A DNA stretch of 64,000 nucleotides from Salipaludibacillus sp. CUR1 (GTDB taxonomy: Bacteria > Bacillota > Bacilli > Bacillales > Salisediminibacteriaceae): NCBI RefSeq assembly GCF_021028955.1, contig NZ_JAIWPE010000053.1:1-64000 (forward strand), written 5' to 3'. Shown piece by piece: positions 33,763 through 42,199 of this stretch. A program made the position numbers and the translations under genes. The notes beneath the pieces are model-generated. The model was not told where the DNA came from, ran no database searches, and saw only the letters and a program-made list of their open reading frames with translations. Numbering within the stretch: position 1 is the stretch's first letter; each line of letters opens with the position of its first letter.

Positions 33763-33800
33763 CCCAGTGTTTCAAAACATTGGTCCAGACACTTTTTTTA
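33763..33800 (+). terminator. Second terminator-like hairpin
   Basis: TGGCCCA and TGTTT pair with AACA and TGGTCCA, followed after GACAC by seven T. A backup terminator before the AtoE-type gene. Confidence 0.5.
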
Positions 33801-33900
33801 AATATATCTTTCAATTGACTATATAAGAAAAATCGCCTTCTTTATTTTAACGCGCCCTTCATAAACTCCGTAGACAAACGATTAAAATTCCGCCAACTCA

Positions 33901-33953
33901 TAATCCCCCTTCTGCTTGTATATAGTTTGGTAAGACAAGAAAAGGGGGGATTA
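33901..33953 (+). promoter_or_regulatory. Hairpin that would hide the ribosome site of the AtoE-type gene
   Basis: TAATCCCCCTTCTGCTTGT (33901-33919) can pair with ACAAGAAAAGGGGGGATTA (33935-33953). The right arm contains the ribosome site GGGGGG, seven bases before the ATG at 33956. If the transcript starts upstream, translation would need the hairpin to be opened. Confidence 0.5.
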
Positions 33954-33955
33954 AA

Positions 33956-35281
33956 ATGTTAGCATCAATCGCCAGCCGTTTTTCGCGGATGGTTGAGAGG
34001 TATCTGCCTGATGCCTTTGTCATCGCTGTCATAATGACACTGATCGTCTTTTTTGCAGGATGGCTGATGAATATTTCCACGCCTATGGCGCTTATCCAGT
34101 CGTGGGGAGAAGGGTTCTGGACGTATTTAGCCTTTACGATGCAGATGGTCATGCTGTTAATGACGGGGATGGTTCTTGCCACCGTTCCGTTTATCAGCAG
34201 AGGGCTGGAGAAACTGGCGGGTTTTTCCCATGGTAAGAAAATGCCGTATATCCTTGTTTTTCTCATTACTTCTTTTGCCTACTTTATTAACTGGGGGTTG
34301 GCTGTTGTAGTCGGAGCCATATTAGCCCGGGAAGTGGGAAAGCGGAACAAGGAGGCGCATTTTCCGTTACTCGTAGCATCTGCATACGCTCCCACTGTCC
34401 TTTACACGGCGGGGCTGTCCAGTTCGATTGGCCTGACAGTCGCAACGGAGGGCCATTTTCTTGAAGATCTGATGGGCGTCATCCCGACGTCACAGACAAT
34501 TTTCCATCCGTCGACGGTTCTCATTTTAATCGCGCTTGTAATTACGATGCCTGTGTTCATCGTGTTAATGGCACCGAAAGACAAATCAGCCATCATTCCT
34601 TACAGGGAAGGAAAGTCTGTTTTTTCGGGCAAAAAAGCTAAAAAAGAAAGCGGCGTTTCAACACCGGCTAAGAAACTTGAAACGACCCCTGTATTGGGAA
34701 TCGTGAGCGGCGCAATTGGTCTCGTATTTATCTTTTCCCATTTTTTCAACGGGGGAGATTTAGATTTAAATATTATTAATTTGCTGTTTCTATCTGCGGG
34801 CCTTTTCTTCCATCAGTCACTTGGCCAGTTTGCCGGTGCTTTTAAAGAAGCAGCCACATCCATCTCACCGATTATTTTGCAGTTTCCTTTTTACGCAGGC
34901 ATCATCGCTCTTCTAGGAAGCTCAGGCCTTGGCCAGTTAATTATTGACGGGATGGCTTCCGCAGCGTCAGCAGGCACATTTAATGTGTTCTCCTACTGGG
35001 CTGCAGGATTTGTAAATATTCTCGCTCCTTCAGGAGGGGGACAGTGGGCGCTTCAAGGGCCTCTTCAAATTCCGGCTGCGATTGAGCTCGGAGTCGATCC
35101 TGCTAAAACAGCCATGGCCGTCGGGTGGGGAGATGCCTGGACAAATTTAATCCAGCCATTCTGGGCGTTGCCAATTCTCAGTATCGTCGGGTTAAGCATC
35201 CGTCACATTATGGGATATTGCATATTGCTGTCTGTCTGGGTCGGCGTGCTCACGTCTATATTAATTTTCTTATTGTATTAA
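33956..35281 (+). CDS. Short-chain fatty acid transporter, AtoE family
   Basis: A 441-residue membrane protein with about 12 TM helices of the AtoE family. It opens MLASIASRFSRMVERYLPDAFVIAVIMTLI, then WGEGFWTYLAFTMQM, and has the conserved GGQWALQGP and GWGDAWTNLIQPFWALP blocks. Family members take up butyrate and similar acids. Ribosome site GGGGGG may lie in a hairpin. No CoA-transferase or thiolase gene is adjacent. A perfect 12-bp terminator follows at 35311-35338. Confidence 0.9.
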   Translation: MLASIASRFSRMVERYLPDAFVIAVIMTLIVFFAGWLMNISTPMALIQSWGEGFWTYLAFTMQMVMLLMTGMVLATVPFISRGLEKLAGFSHGKKMPYILVFLITSFAYFINWGLAVVVGAILAREVGKRNKEAHFPLLVASAYAPTVLYTAGLSSSIGLTVATEGHFLEDLMGVIPTSQTIFHPSTVLILIALVITMPVFIVLMAPKDKSAIIPYREGKSVFSGKKAKKESGVSTPAKKLETTPVLGIVSGAIGLVFIFSHFFNGGDLDLNIINLLFLSAGLFFHQSLGQFAGAFKEAATSISPIILQFPFYAGIIALLGSSGLGQLIIDGMASAASAGTFNVFSYWAAGFVNILAPSGGGQWALQGPLQIPAAIELGVDPAKTAMAVGWGDAWTNLIQPFWALPILSIVGLSIRHIMGYCILLSVWVGVLTSILIFLLY

Positions 35282-35310
35282 TCAGGAAGCGTTATTCCTA
35301 ATTTATTTTT

Positions 35311-35338
35311 GTGGTAAGTGCTATCAAGCACTTACCAC
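35311..35338 (+). terminator. Terminator of the AtoE-type gene
   Basis: GTGGTAAGTGCT and AGCACTTACCAC form a perfect 12-bp stem around ATCA. The downstream T content is modest. Confidence 0.75.
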
Positions 35339-35495
35339 ATTTCCATATATTTTTCTTTACTATGTGCTTCTTTTAATGGGGATAACTGTAGGAGGGGAAA
35401 TATATTGAAATTTTTCATGTAGCACAGCTCTGTAAAGGAGTAATTGGTTTTGCGGCATACGTAGAAACAGACATAATTATTATAAAATCCACTTC

Positions 35496-35617
35496 TATCA
35501 GCGATTTTTAAACTCTATCAGCGAAAAACGAGGTCAATCAGCGAAAAACGAGGTTCAATCAGCGAAAATTCGTTTCTATCAGCGATTTCGCCCATTCAAT
35601 CAGCGAATTTGAATTAT
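35496..35617. repeat. ATCAGCGA tandem repeat array, copy 1 (six units)
   Basis: TATCAGCGA or AATCAGCGA starts at 35496, 35516, 35536, 35557, 35577 and 35598, with 20-21 bp periods. Spacers (AAAACGAGGT, TTTCGCCCATT and others) vary. AATTATTATAA flanks both ends. The same module, with matching last units, recurs at 43139-43285. Confidence 0.75.
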
Positions 35618-35768
35618 TATAATCTGCAAGATCTATTAAAAAAAGAAAAATAATAACTTCACTAATTGTTTTATTTTTAACTTTAATACTATTTAAATGC
35701 CCTTCATTAATCCAGCGTTTCTAAGTAAACTATTCAGGGCAATGAACAAGTGAGCCACATTAACTGTG

Positions 35769-35831
35769 CATGTAAGTGAAGGGGCGCGACGAGTGTCTTT
35801 TCAAAAACTCGTCAATAGTCTTACTTACGTG
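35769..35831 (+). promoter_or_regulatory. Nested hairpin leader upstream of the UbiA-like gene
   Basis: An outer stem CATGTAAGT/ACTTACGTG (one G-U pair) encloses an inner stem GACGAGT/ACTCGTC with a 12-base loop. The structure ends 15 bases before the TTG start and abuts the ribosome site GAAGAAAGGG. Possible RNA control element. Confidence 0.4.
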
Positions 35832-35846
35832 TTTTGAAGAAAGGGT

Positions 35847-36782
35847 TTGCTGTCGTTGTCTAATAAGGTTATGTCAATTTTTCACAAAGGATGGAAGCTG
35901 CTGCGGGCGATGGCTGTGATTTCCTCAAGTGCCGCGACGATCGTGTCTGCTATGCTTCCGTTATTTCTCTATTATCCAGTTTCAACCGGTTATGCAGTGA
36001 GTCTGTTCATAATTCTTAATCTCGCGGCGTTTACTATGCACGGGGTGCTCACTCATGCTTTTAATGATTATACCGATTACCGTTCCGGTACAGATCAGTA
36101 CAGTCCGGCTATGTTGTCTGGCGGAAGTCGTGTGATTCAAGAGGAAATGATCTCTCATCTGACGCTTTTGCTCATAGGGAAATGGCTTTCTATTATTTTG
36201 GTCGGGCTGGCAGGGATTTTAGCTGTTTTTGGCCTGTTTGAAATGGCCGTTCTGCTTCTCATCGGCGTCTGGGCAGCGGTTTCCTATTCGCTGCCTCCTT
36301 TGCGTTTTAGCTACCGGCCGTTTTTAGGGGAATGGCTCAGCTTATTCCCGTCCATACTCTTTGTCGGATTTGCCGGAGCGTGGATCGCGCTGGATCATAT
36401 CCCAGTATGGGCGATGCAAAATGCGCTCATTAATGCGCTCTTTTGTTTGGCATGGGTGATGGTGCACCACATCCCGGACCTGGAAGCGGATCACAGGGCT
36501 GTGCCGGCAAAACGGACCAGTGTCGTATGGTTCACCTATACATTTGGCCTCTATTACGCGCGGTTCCCCGCTCTCCTGTATCTGATAATGACCGGGCTAT
36601 GTGCTTTCTGGCTCGGCTTTGACCGGTTATGGGCTGCCGGCGGTGTTGTGGTCTTCGTCTCGATCGCTGTTTTTCTCGTCTTAAAAATGAATGTCACAGA
36701 CCACGAACAAGTCACCTCTTATGAAAAAATAATGCTCATTCTCGCGATGATCACTGCAGTATGGCTGGGCGTGTTTATTTGA
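35847..36782 (+). CDS. UbiA-family prenyltransferase-like membrane protein
   Basis: A 311-residue protein with eight or nine TM helices. The first aspartate motif is FNDYTDYRSGTD (N73 to D77) and the second is DLEAD (211-215), the two Mg-pyrophosphate sites of UbiA/MenA enzymes. It would transfer a prenyl group to an acceptor within the membrane. Which product (quinone, lipid or other) is unclear. Two TTG codons (35847, 35856) follow GAAAGGG; the second is equally plausible. A decayed paralogue lies at 38965-39552. Confidence 0.8.
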   Translation: MLSLSNKVMSIFHKGWKLLRAMAVISSSAATIVSAMLPLFLYYPVSTGYAVSLFIILNLAAFTMHGVLTHAFNDYTDYRSGTDQYSPAMLSGGSRVIQEEMISHLTLLLIGKWLSIILVGLAGILAVFGLFEMAVLLLIGVWAAVSYSLPPLRFSYRPFLGEWLSLFPSILFVGFAGAWIALDHIPVWAMQNALINALFCLAWVMVHHIPDLEADHRAVPAKRTSVVWFTYTFGLYYARFPALLYLIMTGLCAFWLGFDRLWAAGGVVVFVSIAVFLVLKMNVTDHEQVTSYEKIMLILAMITAVWLGVFI

Positions 36783-36917
36783 TAGGAGAACCCAGTTTAT
36801 AACTAAACAGTTTCGTTTCAGTGGAGTAAGAGTAAGTTTTCTGTCAGTGGGTGGTCCGCTGATTTTCTTCTTAAGCTGCAATTGAAAAAGAACTTCCCTT
36901 CTTCCTAAGAATTGATA

Positions 36918-36956
36918 AAGGCACAACAAGAAGATGAACTTTGCTTGTTGTGCCTT
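36918..36956. terminator. Terminator between convergent genes
   Basis: AAGGCACAACAAG and CTTGTTGTGCCTT form a perfect 13-bp stem. It serves the UbiA-like gene and the DUF2512 gene. Confidence 0.8.
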
Positions 36957-36976
36957 CGTCTATTCTTATACGTTTT

Positions 36977-37411
36977 TTACTCATCTTTATTTTTGGCCGG
37001 ATCTGGATCTTCAGAGAATTCAAAAGCAAAACTTTGGTTGAAGCTGCGTTGTTTTTCCTGAACGGATTGCTTTATATTCTTTACAATATAAGAATGAACA
37101 AACACTTCTGACCCTGCAAAAAGTAGAGCCGATATAATGCTTCCCCAACCAATCATTAAATAGCTGTGAAAGAAAATGGCACCAAAAATCCAGACAATTA
37201 AATAAACCAGGAAAAAATCTACGACAACGGTGTTCCTTTTCCCGAGACGCGGAAGAATGATCTGATCACCAAGAAAATAAGAAATGATGGTTACTAATAA
37301 GCTGAAGGAAACGACTTCCACAAAGGGGGCATTAAACAGCAAACCTAAACTGATTCCAAAGATAACAAGGCTGGCAGCAAACTTAATAAATAAGACATTT
37401 ACATGCTTCAC
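36977..37411 (-). CDS. DUF2512 (YndM-type) membrane protein
   Basis: A 144-residue membrane protein with four TM helices (about 8-25, 30-48, 62-82 and 87-107) and a polar acidic tail. The pattern MKHVNVLFIKFAASLVIF, LGDQIILPRLGKRN and VVDFFLVYLIVW is that of DUF2512 proteins, common in sporulating bacilli. AGGAGTATTC lies before the ATG. Its function is unknown. Confidence 0.85.
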   Translation of the reverse strand: MKHVNVLFIKFAASLVIFGISLGLLFNAPFVEVVSFSLLVTIISYFLGDQIILPRLGKRNTVVVDFFLVYLIVWIFGAIFFHSYLMIGWGSIISALLFAGSEVFVHSYIVKNIKQSVQEKQRSFNQSFAFEFSEDPDPAKNKDE

Positions 37412-37744
37412 TTCTGAATACTCCTTTTCTTCTTAGTTTGGTCCTGGCTGAGGCCCCCTATACATTCCTCACCTTGAAAAAGTGTTCAATGTGGGTAAAA
37501 GATAAATGCGGCTGGTGTCATGAAGTTAGACACCATGAATGCAAAAATTCATAAAGCACCGAGTGGATACAAAAGCAAATAAGGATGTCAAGAGTAATTA
37601 AATGAATTTTGATAGCGGCCGAAAAAACCGTCCCTGGTTGAAACATTCTTATATTTGTAACAATTCATATGATAGCAGGGGAAGTAACTATGGTAGAATC
37701 ATTTTGCTTGTTATTTCCAAAAAAGAGACAGAGGAGAGGTGCGA
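37412..37744. other. Gene-free spacer between divergent genes
   Basis: No coding frame is supported. A small hairpin (GGTGTC, nine bases, GACACC) lies at 37513-37533. A TATGGT-like -10 box precedes the gene at 37745. Confidence 0.3.
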
Positions 37745-38248
37745 ATGGGATTAGATATGTATTTAATTTCAATGCCAAAAATTGAAGGGATGGATTATGA
37801 GGACGTCCATTCAGCGAACGTTCATTTAAGAGAATTAGAAGAAAAGCAAAATGAGCTCTTCCGAAAAGTAAAACCACACATTATACACTCCGAAAAATTC
37901 GGCATGTCATCGATAAGCCTGATGGAAGTTGTAGGCTATTGGCGAAAGGCAAATCAGATTCACCATTGGTTTGTTGAAAACATTCGTAACGGAAAAGATG
38001 ACCCTTGTTTTACTGAGCTTGTTACAAAGCAAAACCTGGAAGACCTTTTGAATTTGTGTTTAATCGTTTTATCAAACAAGAAAAATCCACAAGATCTATT
38101 ACCAACAAGATTTGGAAGTTTCTTTGGCTCCTATGAGTATGATGACTTCTATTTTATAGAGATTGAAGAAACGAAATCATTATTAGAGAACCTTCTGAAA
38201 AACTTCGATTTTGAAACCCACTATTTAATGTATCAATGCTCTTGGTGA
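37745..38248 (+). CDS. Phage-type uncharacterised protein (MGLDMYL family)
   Basis: A 167-residue soluble protein beginning MGLDMYLISMPK, with VVGYWRKANQIHHWFVENI in the middle and GSYEYDDFYFIEIEETKSLLE near the end. The opening and the VxYWRKANxIHxWF block are typical of a protein family often encoded by phages and mobile elements; its function is unknown. ATG at 37745 follows GAGAGGTG; a GTG two codons upstream is the alternative. No other phage genes are near. Confidence 0.7.
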   Translation: MGLDMYLISMPKIEGMDYEDVHSANVHLRELEEKQNELFRKVKPHIIHSEKFGMSSISLMEVVGYWRKANQIHHWFVENIRNGKDDPCFTELVTKQNLEDLLNLCLIVLSNKKNPQDLLPTRFGSFFGSYEYDDFYFIEIEETKSLLENLLKNFDFETHYLMYQCSW

Positions 38249-38538
38249 AACTGCCTCCACATCACCCTCTTTAATTTACTTCTTTAACACAATGGCTCCA
38301 TGCTTCTTCATATATATGACCTATATGAACTTGGTCACCTTATCTCCCACTATTTTAATGAGAACTTTATTTGCAGAATCTACTTAGAGGAATCTATTAA
38401 CGTTTATTAAATACTGGCTTGTTTATATATATAACGCCACCCGTCTCGGTAAAATGGATACACTAGCCTTTTAACACAAAGGATAAGAAACGAAACCTCT
38501 CGGATCTGATTTTTAGAATAGAAGGGAAGTACGTATGA

Positions 38539-38874
38539 ATGGAAATTAAAAAAGCAATTGACATCATCACTCTTTTATCAGAGGGGATAGACCCGCAGAC
38601 AGGAGAAATATTAACTGAAGACACCACATTTCAAGATCCACATACGGTCAGAGCCCTATTTTTAGCATTGAAAGCCTTAGAGAAACTAGATGAAAGTGAC
38701 AAACGGCAGAAAAGGCTGCCTGAAAATGCAGGTAAAGGATGGGATGAACAAGAGGAAGCGTTGCTGGTAAATGCTTTTGATAACGGTAAAACCATTAATG
38801 AATTGGCAGAGCTGCACAAAAGAACGAACGGCTCAATAAAAGCCCGATTGATTAAGGTTGGAAAAATTAAATAA
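38539..38874 (+). CDS. Small protein with SANT/Myb-like C-terminal helix-turn-helix
   Basis: A 111-residue protein. Residues 1-60 are a helical region (MEIKKAIDIITLLSEGIDPQTGEIL). Residues 65-111 read GKGWDEQEEALLVNAFDNGKTINELAELHKRTNGSIKARLIKVGKI, a Myb/SANT-like HTH seen in small bacterial DNA-binding proteins. GAAGGGAAG lies about ten bases before the ATG. A DNA-binding role is likely; the target is unknown. Confidence 0.7.
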   Translation: MEIKKAIDIITLLSEGIDPQTGEILTEDTTFQDPHTVRALFLALKALEKLDESDKRQKRLPENAGKGWDEQEEALLVNAFDNGKTINELAELHKRTNGSIKARLIKVGKIK

Positions 38875-38964
38875 TCATAATTTATGGTGTGAGGTGGTTT
38901 AATATATTTAAAGCGAAAAGGGTGCAATAAGGACGGTTCATTAATTTAAATTAGTCGCTTTGAG

Positions 38965-39030
38965 GTGAGTGGCTTGGCTTATTCCCGTCCATAGAATGCT
39001 AGGGGAGGTGGATCGCGCTGGGCCCCATCG
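38965..39030 (+). pseudogene. Decayed fragment of a UbiA-family paralogue, middle part
   Basis: GCTTATTCCCGTCCATA and GTGGATCGCGCTGG match 36339-36355 and 36379-36393 of the UbiA-like gene exactly, in order, with a short gap between them; the flanking bases match partly. The fragment cannot be translated continuously. See 39530-39552 for the 3' end. Confidence 0.55.
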
Positions 39031-39067
39031 CCTTATGGACAGAATCATTGTTTAGTCGATTGAAATA

Positions 39068-39418
39068 CTATTTCCGCAAAATCTTCTCCATCGCTTTTCC
39101 CTTTGCTAACTCATCGATCAGCTTATCTAAATAACGGATTTCCTGCATCGTTTGTTCTTCAATGTCTTCCACTCTGACACCGCAGATCACACCTTTTATC
39201 AAAGCCCTCGAAGGATTCAGACGGGGTGCTTCAGCAAAGAAGGTCTCAAAGTCTGTCTGCTTTTCCAGTTGCACTTCTAACTCTTCCTGACTATATCCTG
39301 TCAGCCAGCGGATGATTTCATCGACTTCTGTTTTCGTACGTCCTTTTCTCTCAGCTTTGTTAATATAATGGGGATAGACACTTTCGAAACTCATTGTATA
39401 GATCCGATGTTTAGTCAT
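39068..39418 (-). CDS. DUF2200 protein
   Basis: A 116-residue soluble protein matching DUF2200: [44 protein letters not shown], then [47 protein letters not shown]. The conserved RIY, YP-Y and GVICGVRVE elements are present. AGCGAGGGTTTAC lies before the ATG. The function is unknown; related proteins are sometimes linked to acid resistance. It appears to have been inserted between two fragments of the decayed UbiA paralogue. Confidence 0.85.
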   Translation of the reverse strand: MTKHRIYTMSFESVYPHYINKAERKGRTKTEVDEIIRWLTGYSQEELEVQLEKQTDFETFFAEAPRLNPSRALIKGVICGVRVEDIEEQTMQEIRYLDKLIDELAKGKAMEKILRK

Positions 39419-39739
39419 AGTAAACCCTCGCTTATATGATTTTTTTAATCATATCATGAAATAGAATTAATTAATAAAAATCATTTTTTACCAATTAAAG
39501 GTCTTTCTAAGTGTGGGGGACCGTCAAGTAGCTTGATCACTGCAGTATGGCTGGACTGAGAGGAGAATGAGTAGTTCAGTTCCGTCGTGTAAGTAATATA
39601 TTAAGTTTCCTTGAATTAGGGACTATTTATGAGCAGTATACATCAGATTCTTCTGCTAAGAGGACAATTAATAAAAAAAATTTCCAGAGTTCTGTTAAAA
39701 TAAATATAATGCGGGAGTGAGATAAGGGAGGGATAACTA
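39419..39739. other. Spacer with the 3' remnant of the UbiA paralogue
   Basis: Apart from the 39530-39552 match and an AT-rich region upstream of the next gene, nothing else is visible. Confidence 0.35.
39530..39552 (+). pseudogene. Decayed fragment of a UbiA-family paralogue, 3' end
   Basis: GATCACTGCAGTATGGCTGG is identical to 36750-36769, the last codons of the UbiA-like gene. The downstream GAGAGGAGAA resembles its post-stop GATAGGAGAA. It lies 500 bp after the first fragment, in the same order and strand. Confidence 0.55.
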
Positions 39740-40204
39740 ATGCCAGTGCAACATCCTATAATTAAGAAGCTGCAGTTAAAAGATGAGAGTCAGTCAATAT
39801 TGATACTAAATGCGCCTGATGAATACAGAGAAGTGATAGAAGCTGTTGAAGCCGAAGTACATAAAGAAACAAGATTAGACTCGTATCCATTTGTACAAGT
39901 CTTCGGAGCATCTAATAAAGAAATCCAAACCTGCGCAAAGCAAGGCTTAGCATGTTTTGAAGATGATGGATTATTATGGCTATGTTATCCTAAAAAATCC
40001 TCGAAGAAGTATAAAGGATCAGATTGCAGCCGTGAGACAGTGGCTGCCTTATTATCTGAGGAGGGCTATGAGCCAGTTCGCCAAGTGGCTATCGATGACG
40101 ATTGGTCAGCCTTACGTTTTAGACCAGTGGATAAAATTAAGAAAATGACAAGAAAAATTGCCGTCACTGAAAAAGGGAAACAGCGGACTGAAAGTAAAGA
40201 GTAA
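39740..40204 (+). CDS. DUF3052-like protein
   Basis: A 154-residue soluble protein. It begins KKLQLKDESQSILILNAPDEYREVI, then FVQVFGAS, LLWLCYPKKSSKKYKGSDCSRET and finally VRQVAIDDDWSALRFRPVDKIKKM. These blocks are the known outline of DUF3052-type proteins, which are widespread and uncharacterised. GGGAGGG precedes the ATG. A basic tail (TRKIAVTEKGKQRTESKE) follows the conserved domain. Confidence 0.8.
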   Translation: MPVQHPIIKKLQLKDESQSILILNAPDEYREVIEAVEAEVHKETRLDSYPFVQVFGASNKEIQTCAKQGLACFEDDGLLWLCYPKKSSKKYKGSDCSRETVAALLSEEGYEPVRQVAIDDDWSALRFRPVDKIKKMTRKIAVTEKGKQRTESKE

Positions 40205-40300
40205 TGGGAAGTTTGGCATCTTTTTACCGGATGCGTTAATTCGACTGCGAAAGAGGATTAATCATTAGTTATCTGTAATATAAGCAGGAGGGAGAATAGT

Positions 40301-40525
40301 ATTAAAATCTTTAAGATTGGGGAAAAAATTTCAGCTTCAATTGTGGTCATCTTATATCTTCTGTCTTTTAATTCAGAAGTGAATATGTTGCCGTATATGT
40401 CCTTTTTTCTGGGGAGCATGTTACTCTTTATAGGATTAATTAAACTCCAGGAAAATCGTCGAATTATAGGAAAGCTTATTATGTTAGCGGCGGTCATTCC
40501 ATTTCACTCTTCTCTAACCTTTTAA
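40301..40525 (+). CDS. DUF3953-like (YczI-type) small membrane protein
   Basis: A 75-residue protein if translation begins at the ATT at 40301, which follows AGGAGGGAGAA with good spacing and gives an IKIFKIGEKISASIVV start. The first conventional in-frame start (GTG at 40343) removes most of the first helix. Two TM segments (residues about 10-25 and 33-50) and the motif LPYMSFFLGSMLLFIGLIKLQ match DUF3953. A rare AUU start is the odd point. Confidence 0.55.
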   Translation: MKIFKIGEKISASIVVILYLLSFNSEVNMLPYMSFFLGSMLLFIGLIKLQENRRIIGKLIMLAAVIPFHSSLTF

Positions 40526-40569
40526 CCACTCTAAACAACTTACATAGTGACGGATAGTTGAAGATCCAG

Positions 40570-40593
40570 AAAGCTGCATTTGCAGCTTTTTTT
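40570..40593 (+). terminator. Hairpin terminator
   Basis: AAAGCTGCA and TGCAGCTTT around TT, with a seven-T run. Confidence 0.8.
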
Positions 40594-40600
40594 ATTGTCT

Positions 40601-40630
40601 GTTAATTGGAAAAATTATGTTAAGGTAAAG
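40601..40630 (+). promoter_or_regulatory. GTTAA direct-repeat element, copy 2
   Basis: GTTAATTGGAAAA, then GTTAAGGTAAAG. It matches copy 1 at 3069-3097 in about 25 of 30 positions. It lies 47 bases before the S41 peptidase start and would overlap its promoter. Confidence 0.35.
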
Positions 40631-40676
40631 TAGGATTTTCCTAAAGTAAACATCTATTGAGGCAGGGTGAAAAAAC

Positions 40677-42074
40677 ATGAAAATAAAATTTATCATAATT
40701 GGATTGTTATCCTTTCTTTTAATAATATCCATATTTAATGTTTTTAGCAGTTCGAAGTCTGAAATCTTATATGACTTAAATAATAGTATGGATAAAGAGG
40801 ATTTTCAGACCTCAGATACTCTGTCCACTGATTTAATGACAACAGAGTTTAATTATGTGGTAGAAAAAATACTGGACGTACACCCAGACCCCAAAAGGTA
40901 TTTAAATCAAAATGGTTGGGATGAGTTAATTGTGGCCACCGAAAGGCAATTAGCAAAGCCATTACAAATAACTGAGTATTTTTACGTTATACAAAGTTTT
41001 GTGAGTGAAATAAGAGATTCACATACTTTCGTATACCCATCTACAATCAAAAGTAGAGTGTTACCACTAGAATTACAGTGGGTAGGCGATGAACTGGTTG
41101 TAACAGATAGTTCCGTGGAGAACATCAGTCATGGCGATGAATTAACTCATATCGAAGGTAAAGAAATAAATGAAATCATGGACTCACTGACAACTATTAT
41201 TTCGTCGGAAAATGACTATTGGATTAAACACCTTTCCAGACAATTCATAACACAGGAAAAGTTTCTAAAAGAAATTTTAACTGTGGAGGGCAATTCATTA
41301 GCGGTAACTGTTTCAGATACAGAGAAAACCTCGAAGAATATAAATGTTCACTGGGTGACCCCCGAAGAAGCTAATCAAAGCAGTGCAGACGAAGAAACAT
41401 GGTATGGCTATGAGCTTGATCAGGAGAACAACATAGGTTATTACTTTTTAAATGAAAGTAACGTTACGGCTGAATACGAACAGAATGTGAGAGAATTTTT
41501 TAAAGAAGTCGAAGAGCAGCAGTTGGAGAATATTATCATTGATTTAAGAAAGAATGGCGGCGGGGACTCTGGTGTTAGTGATGTATTTATTCGCCATCTT
41601 CCAGAAAATACATATAAAAACTTTGGAACGGTAACGCGATTTTCTGAGCCTGCAAGCGTGCAGAGAGGATATGAACAAGTTGACGGTTATGAGGAGCACC
41701 CTCCATCCGTTGTTCAAAACCGCGTTCTAAAGCCAACTTTTAATGGAGATGTCTATATTTTAACAGGACATGGAACGTACAGTTCAGCTAATATGTTTGC
41801 TGTGTTATTTCATGACTCTGATTTAGGGACGATTATCGGAGAACCAACAGGAAATGCCCCTGGCAGTTTCGGGGACATTTTGCATTTTCCCCTTCCTTAC
41901 ACGGGGTTTGATTTATTAATTTCACATAAAGAATTTTTAAGACCTCATTCATCTATGGATAATTACACCTCACTTTACCCTGATATCTTAGTTGAAATTA
42001 AGAAAGAGGATATTATAAAACAAGAAGATGGTCAATTACAAAGAGTGAAAAATATTATAAAAGATTTAAATTAA
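40677..42074 (+). CDS. S41-family serine peptidase, membrane-anchored
   Basis: A 465-residue protein with an N-terminal signal anchor (residues 3-25) and a C-terminal S41 (C-terminal-processing-peptidase-like) domain. The family motif LENIIIDLRKNGGGDSG precedes the catalytic GTYSSANMFAVLF (S369/S370), with LHFPLPYTGFDLLISHKEF after it. No PDZ domain is evident. It probably cleaves extracytoplasmic proteins or peptides. The ATG follows GGCAGGGTG. It is a lone gene with a conserved element upstream. Confidence 0.85.
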   Translation: MKIKFIIIGLLSFLLIISIFNVFSSSKSEILYDLNNSMDKEDFQTSDTLSTDLMTTEFNYVVEKILDVHPDPKRYLNQNGWDELIVATERQLAKPLQITEYFYVIQSFVSEIRDSHTFVYPSTIKSRVLPLELQWVGDELVVTDSSVENISHGDELTHIEGKEINEIMDSLTTIISSENDYWIKHLSRQFITQEKFLKEILTVEGNSLAVTVSDTEKTSKNINVHWVTPEEANQSSADEETWYGYELDQENNIGYYFLNESNVTAEYEQNVREFFKEVEEQQLENIIIDLRKNGGGDSGVSDVFIRHLPENTYKNFGTVTRFSEPASVQRGYEQVDGYEEHPPSVVQNRVLKPTFNGDVYILTGHGTYSSANMFAVLFHDSDLGTIIGEPTGNAPGSFGDILHFPLPYTGFDLLISHKEFLRPHSSMDNYTSLYPDILVEIKKEDIIKQEDGQLQRVKNIIKDLN

Positions 42075-42199
42075 CTCATTTATAATTAAACTGCATTGCC
42101 GTGGGAAGCTGTTGCTGCTCCTCTTTTTCGTAATGGGGAGGTCAATGGGAGCAGAAGTGATATTATATGAGGTAATAAATAACTTTTAGAGGGGGCATT

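Noticed and set aside
35496-35617. CRISPR array
   Set aside because: The conserved unit is only 8-9 bases and the spacing 20-21 bases, both too short for CRISPR, and there are no cas genes.
35670-35800. Minus-strand short frame ending LNSLLRNAGLMKGI
   Set aside because: Although protein-like, it is only about 36 codons, has no start or ribosome site and overlaps the nested hairpin. A relic is possible but not supported.
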